Shown: piece by piece, positions 35,988 through 44,469 of the stretch
Layout: every line of letters begins with the position of its first letter
Numbering within the stretch: position 1 is the first letter of the stretch
Assembly: GCA_017483185.1 (NCBI GenBank)
Contig: JAFULM010000050.1
Coordinates: 1-53,880 of the forward strand
DNA length: 53,880 bases
Source of the DNA: Prevotella sp.
Lineage (GTDB): Bacteria; Bacteroidota; Bacteroidia; Bacteroidales; Bacteroidaceae
Reading direction: 5' to 3'
Translations under genes and position numbers: made by a program
Notes under the pieces: model-generated
Told to the model about the DNA's origin: nothing
Database searches by the model: none
The model's input: the letters and a program-made list of their open reading frames with translations, nothing else

Positions 35988-38090
35988 ATGATTATGAAAC
36001 TCAAAGGAAAAATCGCAGCGGGCGCAGTTGCGCTCATGCTCTCCTCGGCCGTCGTTCCGGCTATGGCTCAGGACGCTCAGGAGAAGACACCGGCCTTTCC
36101 CGGTGCCGAAGGTTTCGGACGCTACGTGACCGGAGGACGTGGCGGCGCTGTCTATCATGTGACCAACCTCAACGATTCCGGCACAGGCTCCCTGCGTTGG
36201 GCTCTCGGCCAAAAGGGAACCAAGACCATCGTGTTTGACATCTCGGGAACAATCCATCTCGAGTCGGCCCTGTCCATTCCCGGCAATACGACTGTCGCCG
36301 GTCAGACAGCTCCCGGCGGCGGTATCTGTCTGGCAGACTATCCCGTGTCGATCAAGGGCAGCAATGTCATCGTGCGCTACATGCGCTTCCGTCTCGGCAA
36401 CAAGCACGTCCTCAAAGACGGTGCTGACGGATGGGACGGCTTCGGTGGCTTCGACACCAGTGACATCATGATTGACCACTGTTCCGTCAGCTGGAGCATC
36501 GACGAGTGCTGTTCTGTGCTTGGCAACAGGAACACGACCCTTCAGTGGAGTCTCGTGGCTCAGAGCCTTGTCAACTCCGGTCATACCAAGGGCGCCCACG
36601 GATATGGCGGCAACTGGGGCGGCTCCGGTGCGTCGTTCCATCACAACCTGCTTGTCCATCACGGCAGCCGTACCCCGCGCCTTGGCCCGCGTCCCACGAC
36701 CCAGCTCGACGAGCGTATGGACATGCGCAACAACGTCATCTACAACTTCGGCGGCAACGGATGTTACGGTGGAGAGGGCATGACCGTCAATATCGTCAAC
36801 AACTACTATAAGCCCGGTCCAGGCACTCCGACCGACAAGAAGGGCTACCGTATCGCCGGCATTGGCGTGCGCACACAGTCGTATGTGAACACCTATCCGG
36901 ACTATGCACCGGCTCTCCACCTTTGGGGAAAATATTATGTGACGGGCAACCATAACACGAAGTACACCAACGTCAACAGCGACAACTGGACCTACGGCGT
37001 CATCAATCAGGTGGACGTCAACAGTTGTGACGGAACGTTCACGGCCAAGACCAAGGACACCATAAAGCTGGCCTCACCCATGCCGTTTGTCGCTACGACG
37101 ACCCACAGCGCAGCCGACGCCTACGAGCGCGTTCTGGCATACGCCGGAGCAAGTCTGAGCCGCGACACGTTCGACGAACTCATGGTCAGCGACACACGCA
37201 ACGGCAAAGCCACGTACACAGGTTCGGGCCTGAGCAAGGGCTTCATCAACTCTCAGGACGACAACCGCCCCGCCGGTGCTCCGGCCGACTGGAGTGCATG
37301 GCCTACGCTCGTCAGCACCGACGCGCCTGCCGACACTGACGGCGACGGTATGCCCGACGCTTGGGAGACGGCCAACGGACTCAACCCCAACGACGCTTCC
37401 GACGGACCGCAGAAGGCAGCCAACGGCTATACCAATCTGGAGAACTATCTCAACAGCCTCGTGGCCGACATCACCGAAGCCCAGAACGTAGGCGGAACAG
37501 TCGAAGGGGATATCGAATACGCCGATGTTGTCAACGGCTATGAGATCTCTCCGGTAACGTCTACGGACGACAACTGGAATTTCGACGGCGGATTCAGCAT
37601 CACGGCTCCGGGCAAGAGCTATACAACAAGCAAGGGATGCGGTATTCAAGGTATCAAATATTCGAGAAACTTCGATTATACCGTGAATATCCCTGACGGC
37701 ATCTCAATCACCGGCGGCACGTTCACCGGCTACTGCAACGGTGCCGGTATGACGGCCTATCTGGCCAAGTTCGGTGGTGAGACATACGGCGCGACAGACT
37801 ACACCTTCGACGGCAATGACGCCTCGGAAGCCAAGAGCCATAGTGTCACTCTGCCAACGCCTGTCAGCGGCTCCCTCCTTGTACGTTTCGGCGGAGACAA
37901 TCAGGTCGTGATGAACATGGTGTTGTCCTCCGGATCTTCTTCCGGCATAGAGGAAATCTACAACGCCTCCGTGCTCTCATCCGAACCGGTCCGTATCTAT
38001 ACCCTCGACGGACGTCTCGTCAATGGCGATGTCCGCACACTCTCCAAGGGAGTCTATATCGTCAACAAGAAGAAGGTCGTGATCAGATAA
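35988..38090 (+). CDS. Secreted pectate lyase, PL1 family
   Basis: The 700-residue exported enzyme cleaves alpha-1,4-polygalacturonate by beta-elimination. A signal peptide ends near residue 27 (VVPAMA). The PL1 beta-helix (about 33-420) shows AFPGAEGFGRYVTGGRGG, DISGTIHLESALSIPGNTTV, DHCSVSWSIDECCS and HTKGAHGYGGNWGG. After it comes a calcium-binding repeat (DTDGDGMPDAWETANGLNPN near 446-465), then an extra beta-sandwich (about 510-650) not present in the two PL1 paralogues at 44470 and 46373. The C-terminal tail (RIYTLDGRLVNGD...KGVYIVNKKKVVIR) resembles a sorting signal. ATG 35994 is an alternative start. Confidence 0.93.
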   Translation: MIMKLKGKIAAGAVALMLSSAVVPAMAQDAQEKTPAFPGAEGFGRYVTGGRGGAVYHVTNLNDSGTGSLRWALGQKGTKTIVFDISGTIHLESALSIPGNTTVAGQTAPGGGICLADYPVSIKGSNVIVRYMRFRLGNKHVLKDGADGWDGFGGFDTSDIMIDHCSVSWSIDECCSVLGNRNTTLQWSLVAQSLVNSGHTKGAHGYGGNWGGSGASFHHNLLVHHGSRTPRLGPRPTTQLDERMDMRNNVIYNFGGNGCYGGEGMTVNIVNNYYKPGPGTPTDKKGYRIAGIGVRTQSYVNTYPDYAPALHLWGKYYVTGNHNTKYTNVNSDNWTYGVINQVDVNSCDGTFTAKTKDTIKLASPMPFVATTTHSAADAYERVLAYAGASLSRDTFDELMVSDTRNGKATYTGSGLSKGFINSQDDNRPAGAPADWSAWPTLVSTDAPADTDGDGMPDAWETANGLNPNDASDGPQKAANGYTNLENYLNSLVADITEAQNVGGTVEGDIEYADVVNGYEISPVTSTDDNWNFDGGFSITAPGKSYTTSKGCGIQGIKYSRNFDYTVNIPDGISITGGTFTGYCNGAGMTAYLAKFGGETYGATDYTFDGNDASEAKSHSVTLPTPVSGSLLVRFGGDNQVVMNMVLSSGSSSGIEEIYNASVLSSEPVRIYTLDGRLVNGDVRTLSKGVYIVNKKKVVIR

Positions 38091-38124
38091 TACCGTCCGA
38101 CTGACGACATCCGGCTATATAATG

Positions 38125-38379
38125 AAGAGGGTGTATTAAAACGCGGTATCAAATACGAACCCATCTGTAAGCCTTTAAGTGGGGTAACTGTAGTCCCCTC
38201 CTTCCGAAGGAGGGGCCAGGGGGTGGTTAAACAATACATTCTGTAAATCACTGTTTTTAAATAACGGTGGATGACTAACCACCCCTGACCCATCCTTCGG
38301 AAGGAGGGGACTACAGTTACCCCACTTAAAGGCTTACAGATGGGTTCGTATTTGATACTGCGTTTTGATACACCCTCTT
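38125..38379. mobile_element. 255-base MITE-like inverted repeat
   Basis: Arms of about 105 bases (38125-38229 and 38276-38379) match with only a few differences. The ends AAGAGGGTGTATTAAAACGC and GCGTTTTGATACACCCTCTT match those of the element at 26819-27019. Each arm contains a small palindrome CCCCTCCTTCCGAAGGAGGGG-like. There is no reading frame of note. Confidence 0.8.
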
Positions 38380-38589
38380 TTTGTTTTGTTTCAGTTATCC
38401 ATTTGGATTAACATTGTGCCATTGTCAGAAAAATTCTGAATTTAAGGCCGTTTTTTAGAGGCACTTTCCAAAATTTTCCGGCCGCGTCTCCAAATTTTCA
38501 AATCCTGCGAAGGTCAAAAATCGGGCATTTTTCCGGCTGGAAAATCATGATTTTTGCAACTCGTTGTTATACAGATATTTGTGAACGGT

Positions 38590-38870
38590 GGCCCCCTCCA
38601 ACTCCCCCAAAGGGGGAGAGCCGGGGCTCCCGTAAGGGCCTTATTGCTCTCTGGCGGGGCTGCTATTGCGTTGCAACGGGGCGCTCGTTGCAACATGACG
38701 GCAGCCCCGTTGTAACCTCGTAAGGGCCTTATTGCTCGGAAAAGACCGCTTTTTGGCTCTTTTTCAGCTATCAAAAACTCGCGAACTTTTTCAAAAATGA
38801 AGAGCCGTAAGGCCCTTAGAGGGCGTTTGAAGCCACAGGCCTCTCCCCCTTGGGGGAGCCGGAGGGGGCC
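38590..38870. repeat. Inverted CTCCCCCAAAGGGGGAG pair enclosing multi-hairpin repeat copy 4
   Basis: GGCCCCCTCCAACTCCCCCA (from 38590) and its near-complement ending GGAGGGGGCC (to 38870) are about 30-base inverted arms. Between them, 38628-38735 is a fourth copy of the GC-rich multi-hairpin family (CGTAAGGGCCTTATTGCTC, GCAACGGGGCGCTCGTTGCA). This arm pair is the same kind of sequence found inside guaA. From 38091 to 39640 there is no gene I can support; the region is a series of repeats. Confidence 0.75.
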
Positions 38871-39066
38871 GTCGGTAGGCTCTAAGGCCCTTATTGGTCT
38901 TAGAAACGCAAATCTTTGAGCATTTTCATGAACATGGTTTTGTAAACATATTTGTTGCTGTCTGGTAAAAAATGCATGACGTAATATCTAACACAACTTA
39001 CATTAAGTCACATCACTTTTGTAAAAAGGAGCTTGCTTCTGAAACATCAGAAAATCACAATCTGTC

Positions 39067-39146
39067 GTAGGGACATGGTCTTATCTTTGTCCGCAAGTAA
39101 ACGGTTGTATGTCAATACGTTTTGTGGACAAAGACAAGACTATGTC
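39067..39146. repeat. TAGGGACA hairpin element, partial copy
   Basis: GTAGGGACATGGTCTTATCT and the opposing TTGTGGACAAAGACAAGACT form an inverted repeat; the right end lacks the CCCTAC terminus, so the copy is cut short. Confidence 0.65.
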
Positions 39147-39204
39147 AAGACATGGCGGAAGAGATGCGGTTGATGCGCGAGACAGCCAACCGGCAAGTGC
39201 AAAA

Positions 39205-39325
39205 TGGAATGAGCACTGGGAGGGCAGGCTTCCAGCCTGCACAAACAATAACAAAAAAAACATTAGAAACATGAACGATGGGGATTTTGGCAGGCTGGAA
39301 GCCTGCCCTCCCAGTGCTCATTCCA
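39205..39325. repeat. Perfect 36-base inverted repeat
   Basis: Arms at 39205-39240 and 39290-39325 (TGGAATGAGCACTGGGAGGG... and exact complement) enclose a 49-base A-rich loop. Each arm also contains a small internal hairpin, GCAGGCTTCCAGCCTGC. Confidence 0.85.
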
Positions 39326-39483
39326 CTTCGCGCGTGCCGGTCATAACCTCGGAGGTGAAGCTCCGCCTGTATCTTTACAATAGGTTAATCTGGTTCGGAG
39401 TCCTGGCAGTGGAGGAGCCGATGGAGGCACACTTTTTGGGTTCATCCAATATTTGGAGTGATACGGCCGCTTACTCTTCCACG

Positions 39484-39571
39484 GGTAGGGACAAAGTCTT
39501 GTCTTTGTCCGCAAGCGGCAGATTGAAATTAAACATTTCCTTGCGGACAAAAACAAGACTTTGTCCCTACC
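39484..39571. repeat. TAGGGACA hairpin element
   Basis: GGTAGGGACAAAGTCTTGTC and the opposing arm ending CAAGACTTTGTCCCTACC form an inverted repeat of about 30 bases per arm. It is related to elements at 26853, 39067 and 48100. Confidence 0.75.
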
Positions 39572-39642
39572 TGTGGAGGGGCACGAGGCTGTATATTTAT
39601 CGTGTGAGCACATATCACCCCAATACCGGATAAACATAAAAA

Positions 39643-39677
39643 ACTCCCCTGCGCCCGGGTTGGCGGGGCAGGGGAGT
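39643..39677 (-). terminator. Terminator of the CE8 gene
   Basis: ACTCCCCTGC and GCAGGGGAGT (39643-39652, 39668-39677) form the stem; on the minus strand it is followed by TTTTTTATG. Confidence 0.85.
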
Positions 39678-39714
39678 CCGAACTTATTCAGAGCTTCACA
39701 GCTCTTTTGAAAGA

Positions 39715-42700
39715 TTATCTGTTGATCTTTGTTGTTGTCTTGCTGCCGTTCTCCAGCGTCTCGACGCGGATGACGGTGCCACGGTAGGAGTCGTTGACAC
39801 GGATGCCCTGCAGATTGAAATACTCAGTCTTGATGGCGTTTGTGCCTTCGGCGTTGACCGTGCTGATGGCAGAACCGATGGTGGCGATGGTAGCTTCGCT
39901 CAGACCGCCCATCTCGTTGGCAGCGCGTACGGACCATGTGGCCGTAGCGTCGTCAGCGGTGTAGGAAGGTTCTGTCGTGAAGGCAACGACCTTGCCGTTC
40001 TTGCATACTGCCCAGAGGAGAACATAGTTGCTCTCGGCCCATGTCAGCGCCGTTCCGTCGATGGAGACATTGGCGGGAGCCTGTGCCTGCTCTGTGTAGA
40101 GAGTGGGCTGCCAGTCGCCGAACATGTTGGTCATGTCAGCTGCCTCGGCTGCCTCTTCTGCTGAGAGCACGGGGTTGTTGGGATGATTGTCAGAGAAGGT
40201 CTTCTTGCGGCTGCTCAGGTCGATGACAGTTCCCGTCTTGGTTGTCGAGTTGTATTCGGCAAAGCGTTTTGGCCAGCCGTCTCCCATTTCGTTCCAGCCG
40301 ATGGCTGACGGCTGAACTTCCATGCGTGTGTCGATGTAGAGAGCACTTGGAGTGCCGTTACCCCACGGGCGGCCGAGGGTGTAGTTGCCGTCGATGTCGT
40401 CAGCCTCACCTTTGATGACGCAGTCTTTGAAGACATAACCGTATTTGTTTGACTGAGAGGGTACGGCAAGATAACCACCCTTTTCGCACATTACGAGATC
40501 TACGGCGTTGTAGTAGGCGTCACCCTTACCGCAGAGGAAGTCGGTACGTCCGCGGAGACGTCCGCCCTCGAAGTAGTAGAGACCGCTCTCCTTGTTGGAA
40601 ACCCAAGTGTCCTGATAGCCGTGGAGACATACGTTCTTGTAGATGGTCTTTGTTCCCTTGTCTTGTACGGCGATGTCGCGTCCGTTCTTGTCTCCCAGAC
40701 CGGTTTTGATGGTAATGTCTTGGAAGTAGATGCCAGATACGGAACCCTGTATCTGGAGAACGTCGCTCTTGCCGATACCCTCGTAGACGCTCTTGGTTCC
40801 GTATTTGTCGGTAAATTTGTCTTCTGTTATTGAATTCGTCACGATAGCTCCGTCTCTGCTCTCACCGATGATGGAGATGTTTGACGAATTGATGTTTGTT
40901 ATCGGGCTGGGATATGTCTTGCCATTGTCGCAGTTGATGGTGGCTGTCTTGCTCTGCGGGAGCTTGTATGTGCCGTCCATTACGAAGATGCGGAAGCGCT
41001 TGCTCTTGTCCTCGCGGCTGTCGGCTGCGGCGATGGCAGCCTCCATTGTGCCGTCGGTCGGAACGACGAAGTCATAGAGAGCCTTGGTCACAACGGGCTT
41101 CAGCATGGTGCGGAAGTTTATTGTGATGGCCTGCTCGGTGGCGATGTCGCTGAGGTTGGTCACGGCTCCTGCCGGGAGGGTGAACGTATAGTCGGTGTCG
41201 TAGTTGAGATTCTTGTATGCGAATGTCATTGTCTTGCCGAATACGACGGGTTCGAGTTTCTGCTCGCCCAGTGTTGCTGTGGCACCCTCTGCTGCCTTGA
41301 TGCGCTTGTCGAATGTGAGGACAATCTTGCCGGAAGCAGATGCGTTGCTGGCTCCTTCAGTCGGAACTGTATTTACCAAAGCGGGTGCTGTCGGGTCGTA
41401 GGGCTGCTTTGCGCTGCCGATGATGAAGACATTGGCTATGGCGTTACCGTCGTTGGACGATGGAGTTCCTTCAATGGGTGATGTCTTGTCTGCAATCCAG
41501 CGGATGTAGAGCTTTTCTGCGTTGTTGGCTGTTGCCGGCATGTCAAATTCAGCGGGGATCCAGTTCTTTGCACCTTCGAGGGTGATTGAGCCGATATTCT
41601 CCCAGGCTGTGCCGTCAAGTGAATACTCAACATCGTATGTCGTGTATGAGTTGTAGTTGTAGGCCATCTCAAATGCAACCTTGATGTTCTCAAAGGCGCC
41701 GGCGTTGACCATTGTCTGCCAATAGTAGTGACCGATATCGCCGTTGGATGTTCCGGTCTTCCAGTTGACAGCGGCAGGACGGCCCTCATAGCCTCCGGCT
41801 GCCTCCTGACTCTTGTCGAGCCATCCGGAAGACTCGCCGGTCTCCTCGTTGACGAGGTTGAAGGTGGCTGCGTCGTTGTCTGCTGCGGCAAAGTCGGCCT
41901 TACGGCCGTTGTTGCCCGGACGCCAGAAGTCCCAGCCGGCGATGAAGTCAATGGCGGAATAGTTGGCTGTGACGGTCTTGTCTTCGGTCATGTTGAACGT
42001 AATCTCAGAGCTTGAGGTTCCGTCGCTCCAGTTGGTGAAGGTCAGAATCTTGTTGCTTGATGCTGTCAGGGTGACGGTAGTTCCTTCTTCATACATGTTC
42101 TTGCCGTCAACAACGGTGGGGGCTGGTGTGGGCTGAACCATGTAGAGGTTGGCTCCGCCCTCGACGCTGTATGTCAGCTCGTATGTCTTGACGGCCTGGA
42201 AGTGGGCAGTAAGCTCGGCGTTGCCGTTCATGGTGTATGTGAACTTGGCGTCCTCGCTGACCACGTTGCCTTCGGCGTCGGTCCAGTTCAGGAAGTGATA
42301 GCCGAAGTTCTGGGTGGCGGTGAGCTGTACCTCTGAGCCTTCGTCATATTCGTCAGCCTTGGGATAGACGCTCACGGTTCCTGCCTCTTCGGGATCGGCC
42401 TTTATTGCGAGTGTATATTTCTCTATCTCAGCGATGGTTCCGTTGACTAAACCTTCGATGCGTACGTCACTGAAACCGCCTTCTTTCGTTGTTCCTACAC
42501 CGACGGTGGCATAGAGATGGAAACCGTCGGCCGATGTCAGCATCTGCTGTTGCTCTTCGGTGAGGGTGATGACAAACTGGTTGGTGTAGTTTGCTGAGCC
42601 TCCGAACTTGTCTTCAGACTGTGTCTTGTTGTTTCTCGGAGCAGTGAAGTTGCCGAGGTCAACGGTTGTTCCGTCGTCAAGTTTGGCCGTAACGGTCACT

Positions 42701-44217
42701 CCATTCTCTGCGTCGGTACCGAAGCGCTGTATGTATGAGCTGACCTTTGTGGGTGTGAATGTGAGTCCCATAGCCGGTTTCACGCTCCATTCCACTGCGT
42801 TGGTGTTTTCAGAGGGTCTGATCTTCAAGAAGGTGACGGCGTTTCCGTTCTCGTCAACGGCCTGTCCCGTTCCTGTTCCTTTGACCTGCATGTCGCCGAG
42901 GTTGACGGACACGATGCTGAATGCTCCTGCGGGCAGGAGGGTGCTCGTAGTCTCGTATGACGATTCGTTGTTGAAGTCCCAAATGATCTTGGCAGGTTCG
43001 TTGGTGTATGTCTTTCCGCCGGGAGTGCTTACTACGGGCAGTGTCACCTTGACGGTGCGGTAGTATAAACCGTCGCCGATGATGATGTCGATGGTCTCGG
43101 CTGTGCCGCCGATGGTGTAGCTGATGCTGAGTCCCTGAGTGTAGTCGGTCTGGCCGTCGATGGTCGTGGTGGTGATGACGCTGTAAGCCTCAAGCGCGAT
43201 TGTGGCATCCTTGCACGACGGAACGGTCAGCTTGGTGCCGGCGTTCATCTGTGCCCAGTCATCCCAGTTGGCGTTGGCAATCTTGCCTCCGTTGTTGGTG
43301 TCGAAGTCGAGTTTCACGTCGATGACCTGTCCGTTGACTTCGGCTTGCGTTACCCATACGCCGGTCACGTTCTGGTAGCCGACGATGGGCGCGCCGCTCT
43401 TCTGCTGGAAGTCGAACGTGAGCGCTACGGCATCGGTGCGGTCAGCCAGCGACACGGTGTTGGCTGTGAAGACGGGCGACAGTTCGAGGTCTTTCTCCAG
43501 CTTGATGGTCTGGCCGGGAGCATACGTGTCCGTGCCGTCGGTCCATGCCGTGAGGGTCTTGCCTTCGGCGTAGAGCGTGAAGTTCTTCGGCAGTGTGTAG
43601 TCTGTGCCCATGTCGGCCTTGATGCTTGCGGGCAGTGTGCCGATGGCCTCGGCGCTGCCCATCGTGTAGCTCACTGTTGCTTGTGAGGGAACTTCATTTA
43701 CGGCTTCCACCGAGAGATACGGGGTGTAGCTGCTGGTGGTGATGGTCAGCGTGGTGGCCTCGCCGCGGTAGTAGCCGAAGGTGGCGTGGGCGTCGTCCTT
43801 GCTGTTCTTCCAGCATCCGGTCTTCTCCGTTGCGAAGGCGGCGACTTCGTTGCCGGCGGCGTCGGTCACCTTGACGGTGTGGCCGGCATAGTCGCAGTTG
43901 CCCACGCCTATCTTCACCATGCCGTCAACGGGAACGACGAGCTTGGCGCCGCCCCATCCGTGGTCGTTGTGATACTTACCGCTGATGACGGCATTGGCTG
44001 TGGGGTCTGTAGCCTCCACACGCGTTGCCGTTCCGTCGTCGGCGATGACAATACCGAACTCGACATTTGGTTTCGGGTCGCCGGTAAACTCCTCAGTCGT
44101 GAGCAGCCATTGTCCCGTAAGGTCGAGCTTGATGTCCTTGAAGGCCGCACTTGCCGGAATCATGCCGGCCATGCAAAGCACGACAAGGAACAATCGAAGT
44201 AACTTTCCTTTTGTCAT
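39715..44217 (-). CDS. Giant multidomain pectin methylesterase (CE8)
   Basis: The 1500-residue secreted protein has a signal peptide (residues 1-25). Its CE8 domain is at about 1080-1350, with the catalytic Asp1203 in GYQDTW, Asp1226 in GRTDFLCG and Arg1283 in LGRPWG. This domain removes methyl groups from homogalacturonan. Upstream are several beta-sandwich modules of binding type (about 25-620), two InlB/Listeria-Bacteroides-type repeats (about 600-760, QNFGYHFLNWTDAEGN; LTFTNWSDGTSS-like), a carbohydrate-binding-like sandwich (about 770-940) and a Big_5-like Ig domain (about 950-1050). A C-terminal sorting-like tail (YFNLQGIRVNDSYRGTVIRV) ends it. Most CE8 enzymes have under 600 residues, so the N-terminal thousand residues are unusual. 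Confidence 0.9.
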   Translation of the reverse strand: MTKGKLLRLFLVVLCMAGMIPASAAFKDIKLDLTGQWLLTTEEFTGDPKPNVEFGIVIADDGTATRVEATDPTANAVISGKYHNDHGWGGAKLVVPVDGMVKIGVGNCDYAGHTVKVTDAAGNEVAAFATEKTGCWKNSKDDAHATFGYYRGEATTLTITTSSYTPYLSVEAVNEVPSQATVSYTMGSAEAIGTLPASIKADMGTDYTLPKNFTLYAEGKTLTAWTDGTDTYAPGQTIKLEKDLELSPVFTANTVSLADRTDAVALTFDFQQKSGAPIVGYQNVTGVWVTQAEVNGQVIDVKLDFDTNNGGKIANANWDDWAQMNAGTKLTVPSCKDATIALEAYSVITTTTIDGQTDYTQGLSISYTIGGTAETIDIIIGDGLYYRTVKVTLPVVSTPGGKTYTNEPAKIIWDFNNESSYETTSTLLPAGAFSIVSVNLGDMQVKGTGTGQAVDENGNAVTFLKIRPSENTNAVEWSVKPAMGLTFTPTKVSSYIQRFGTDAENGVTVTAKLDDGTTVDLGNFTAPRNNKTQSEDKFGGSANYTNQFVITLTEEQQQMLTSADGFHLYATVGVGTTKEGGFSDVRIEGLVNGTIAEIEKYTLAIKADPEEAGTVSVYPKADEYDEGSEVQLTATQNFGYHFLNWTDAEGNVVSEDAKFTYTMNGNAELTAHFQAVKTYELTYSVEGGANLYMVQPTPAPTVVDGKNMYEEGTTVTLTASSNKILTFTNWSDGTSSSEITFNMTEDKTVTANYSAIDFIAGWDFWRPGNNGRKADFAAADNDAATFNLVNEETGESSGWLDKSQEAAGGYEGRPAAVNWKTGTSNGDIGHYYWQTMVNAGAFENIKVAFEMAYNYNSYTTYDVEYSLDGTAWENIGSITLEGAKNWIPAEFDMPATANNAEKLYIRWIADKTSPIEGTPSSNDGNAIANVFIIGSAKQPYDPTAPALVNTVPTEGASNASASGKIVLTFDKRIKAAEGATATLGEQKLEPVVFGKTMTFAYKNLNYDTDYTFTLPAGAVTNLSDIATEQAITINFRTMLKPVVTKALYDFVVPTDGTMEAAIAAADSREDKSKRFRIFVMDGTYKLPQSKTATINCDNGKTYPSPITNINSSNISIIGESRDGAIVTNSITEDKFTDKYGTKSVYEGIGKSDVLQIQGSVSGIYFQDITIKTGLGDKNGRDIAVQDKGTKTIYKNVCLHGYQDTWVSNKESGLYYFEGGRLRGRTDFLCGKGDAYYNAVDLVMCEKGGYLAVPSQSNKYGYVFKDCVIKGEADDIDGNYTLGRPWGNGTPSALYIDTRMEVQPSAIGWNEMGDGWPKRFAEYNSTTKTGTVIDLSSRKKTFSDNHPNNPVLSAEEAAEAADMTNMFGDWQPTLYTEQAQAPANVSIDGTALTWAESNYVLLWAVCKNGKVVAFTTEPSYTADDATATWSVRAANEMGGLSEATIATIGSAISTVNAEGTNAIKTEYFNLQGIRVNDSYRGTVIRVETLENGSKTTTKINR

Positions 44218-44332
44218 AACTTGTTTGATTTGGTTTTGTTAGTGAATTAATAGTGAATTGTTGTATTATTTTCTTATGTATTCTGTCGCAGAGTTTCTGT
44301 CCTTTATCAATAGTGCTTCAGTCTTTTTGCCG

Positions 44333-44340
44333 CAAAAGTA
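44333..44340 (-). promoter_or_regulatory. -7 box TACTTTTG of the CE8 gene
   Basis: Read on the minus strand the sequence is TACTTTTG, about 115 bases before the start codon. The -33 element is not clear. Confidence 0.5.
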
Positions 44341-44388
44341 AAGATTTATTGTTATTCAAAGGGGTGTTTTTTATCGTTTAAGTAGTAA

Positions 44389-44466
44389 AAAACCGAATGA
44401 TAGCCCGGACTACGTTGACATTCATTGGAATTGTCTCTTTGAAGTCACTGGCAATCATTCGGTTTT
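44389..44466 (-). terminator. Terminator of the first PL1 paralogue
   Basis: AAAACCGAATGAT (44389-44401) pairs with ATCATTCGGTTTT (44454-44466) just after the PL1 stop at 44470; a T-run follows on the minus strand. Confidence 0.65.
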
Positions 44467-44469
44467 GAG

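Noticed and set aside
35622-36953. Long minus-strand open frame of 443 codons antisense to the PL1 gene
   Set aside because: It overlaps a clear PL1 gene, lacks any recognisable domain and its composition mirrors the codon bias of the opposite strand.
39109-39633. Plus-strand open frame of 174 codons between PL1 and CE8
   Set aside because: It runs through two inverted repeats whose arms it translates; the protein is a by-product of repeats, not a gene.
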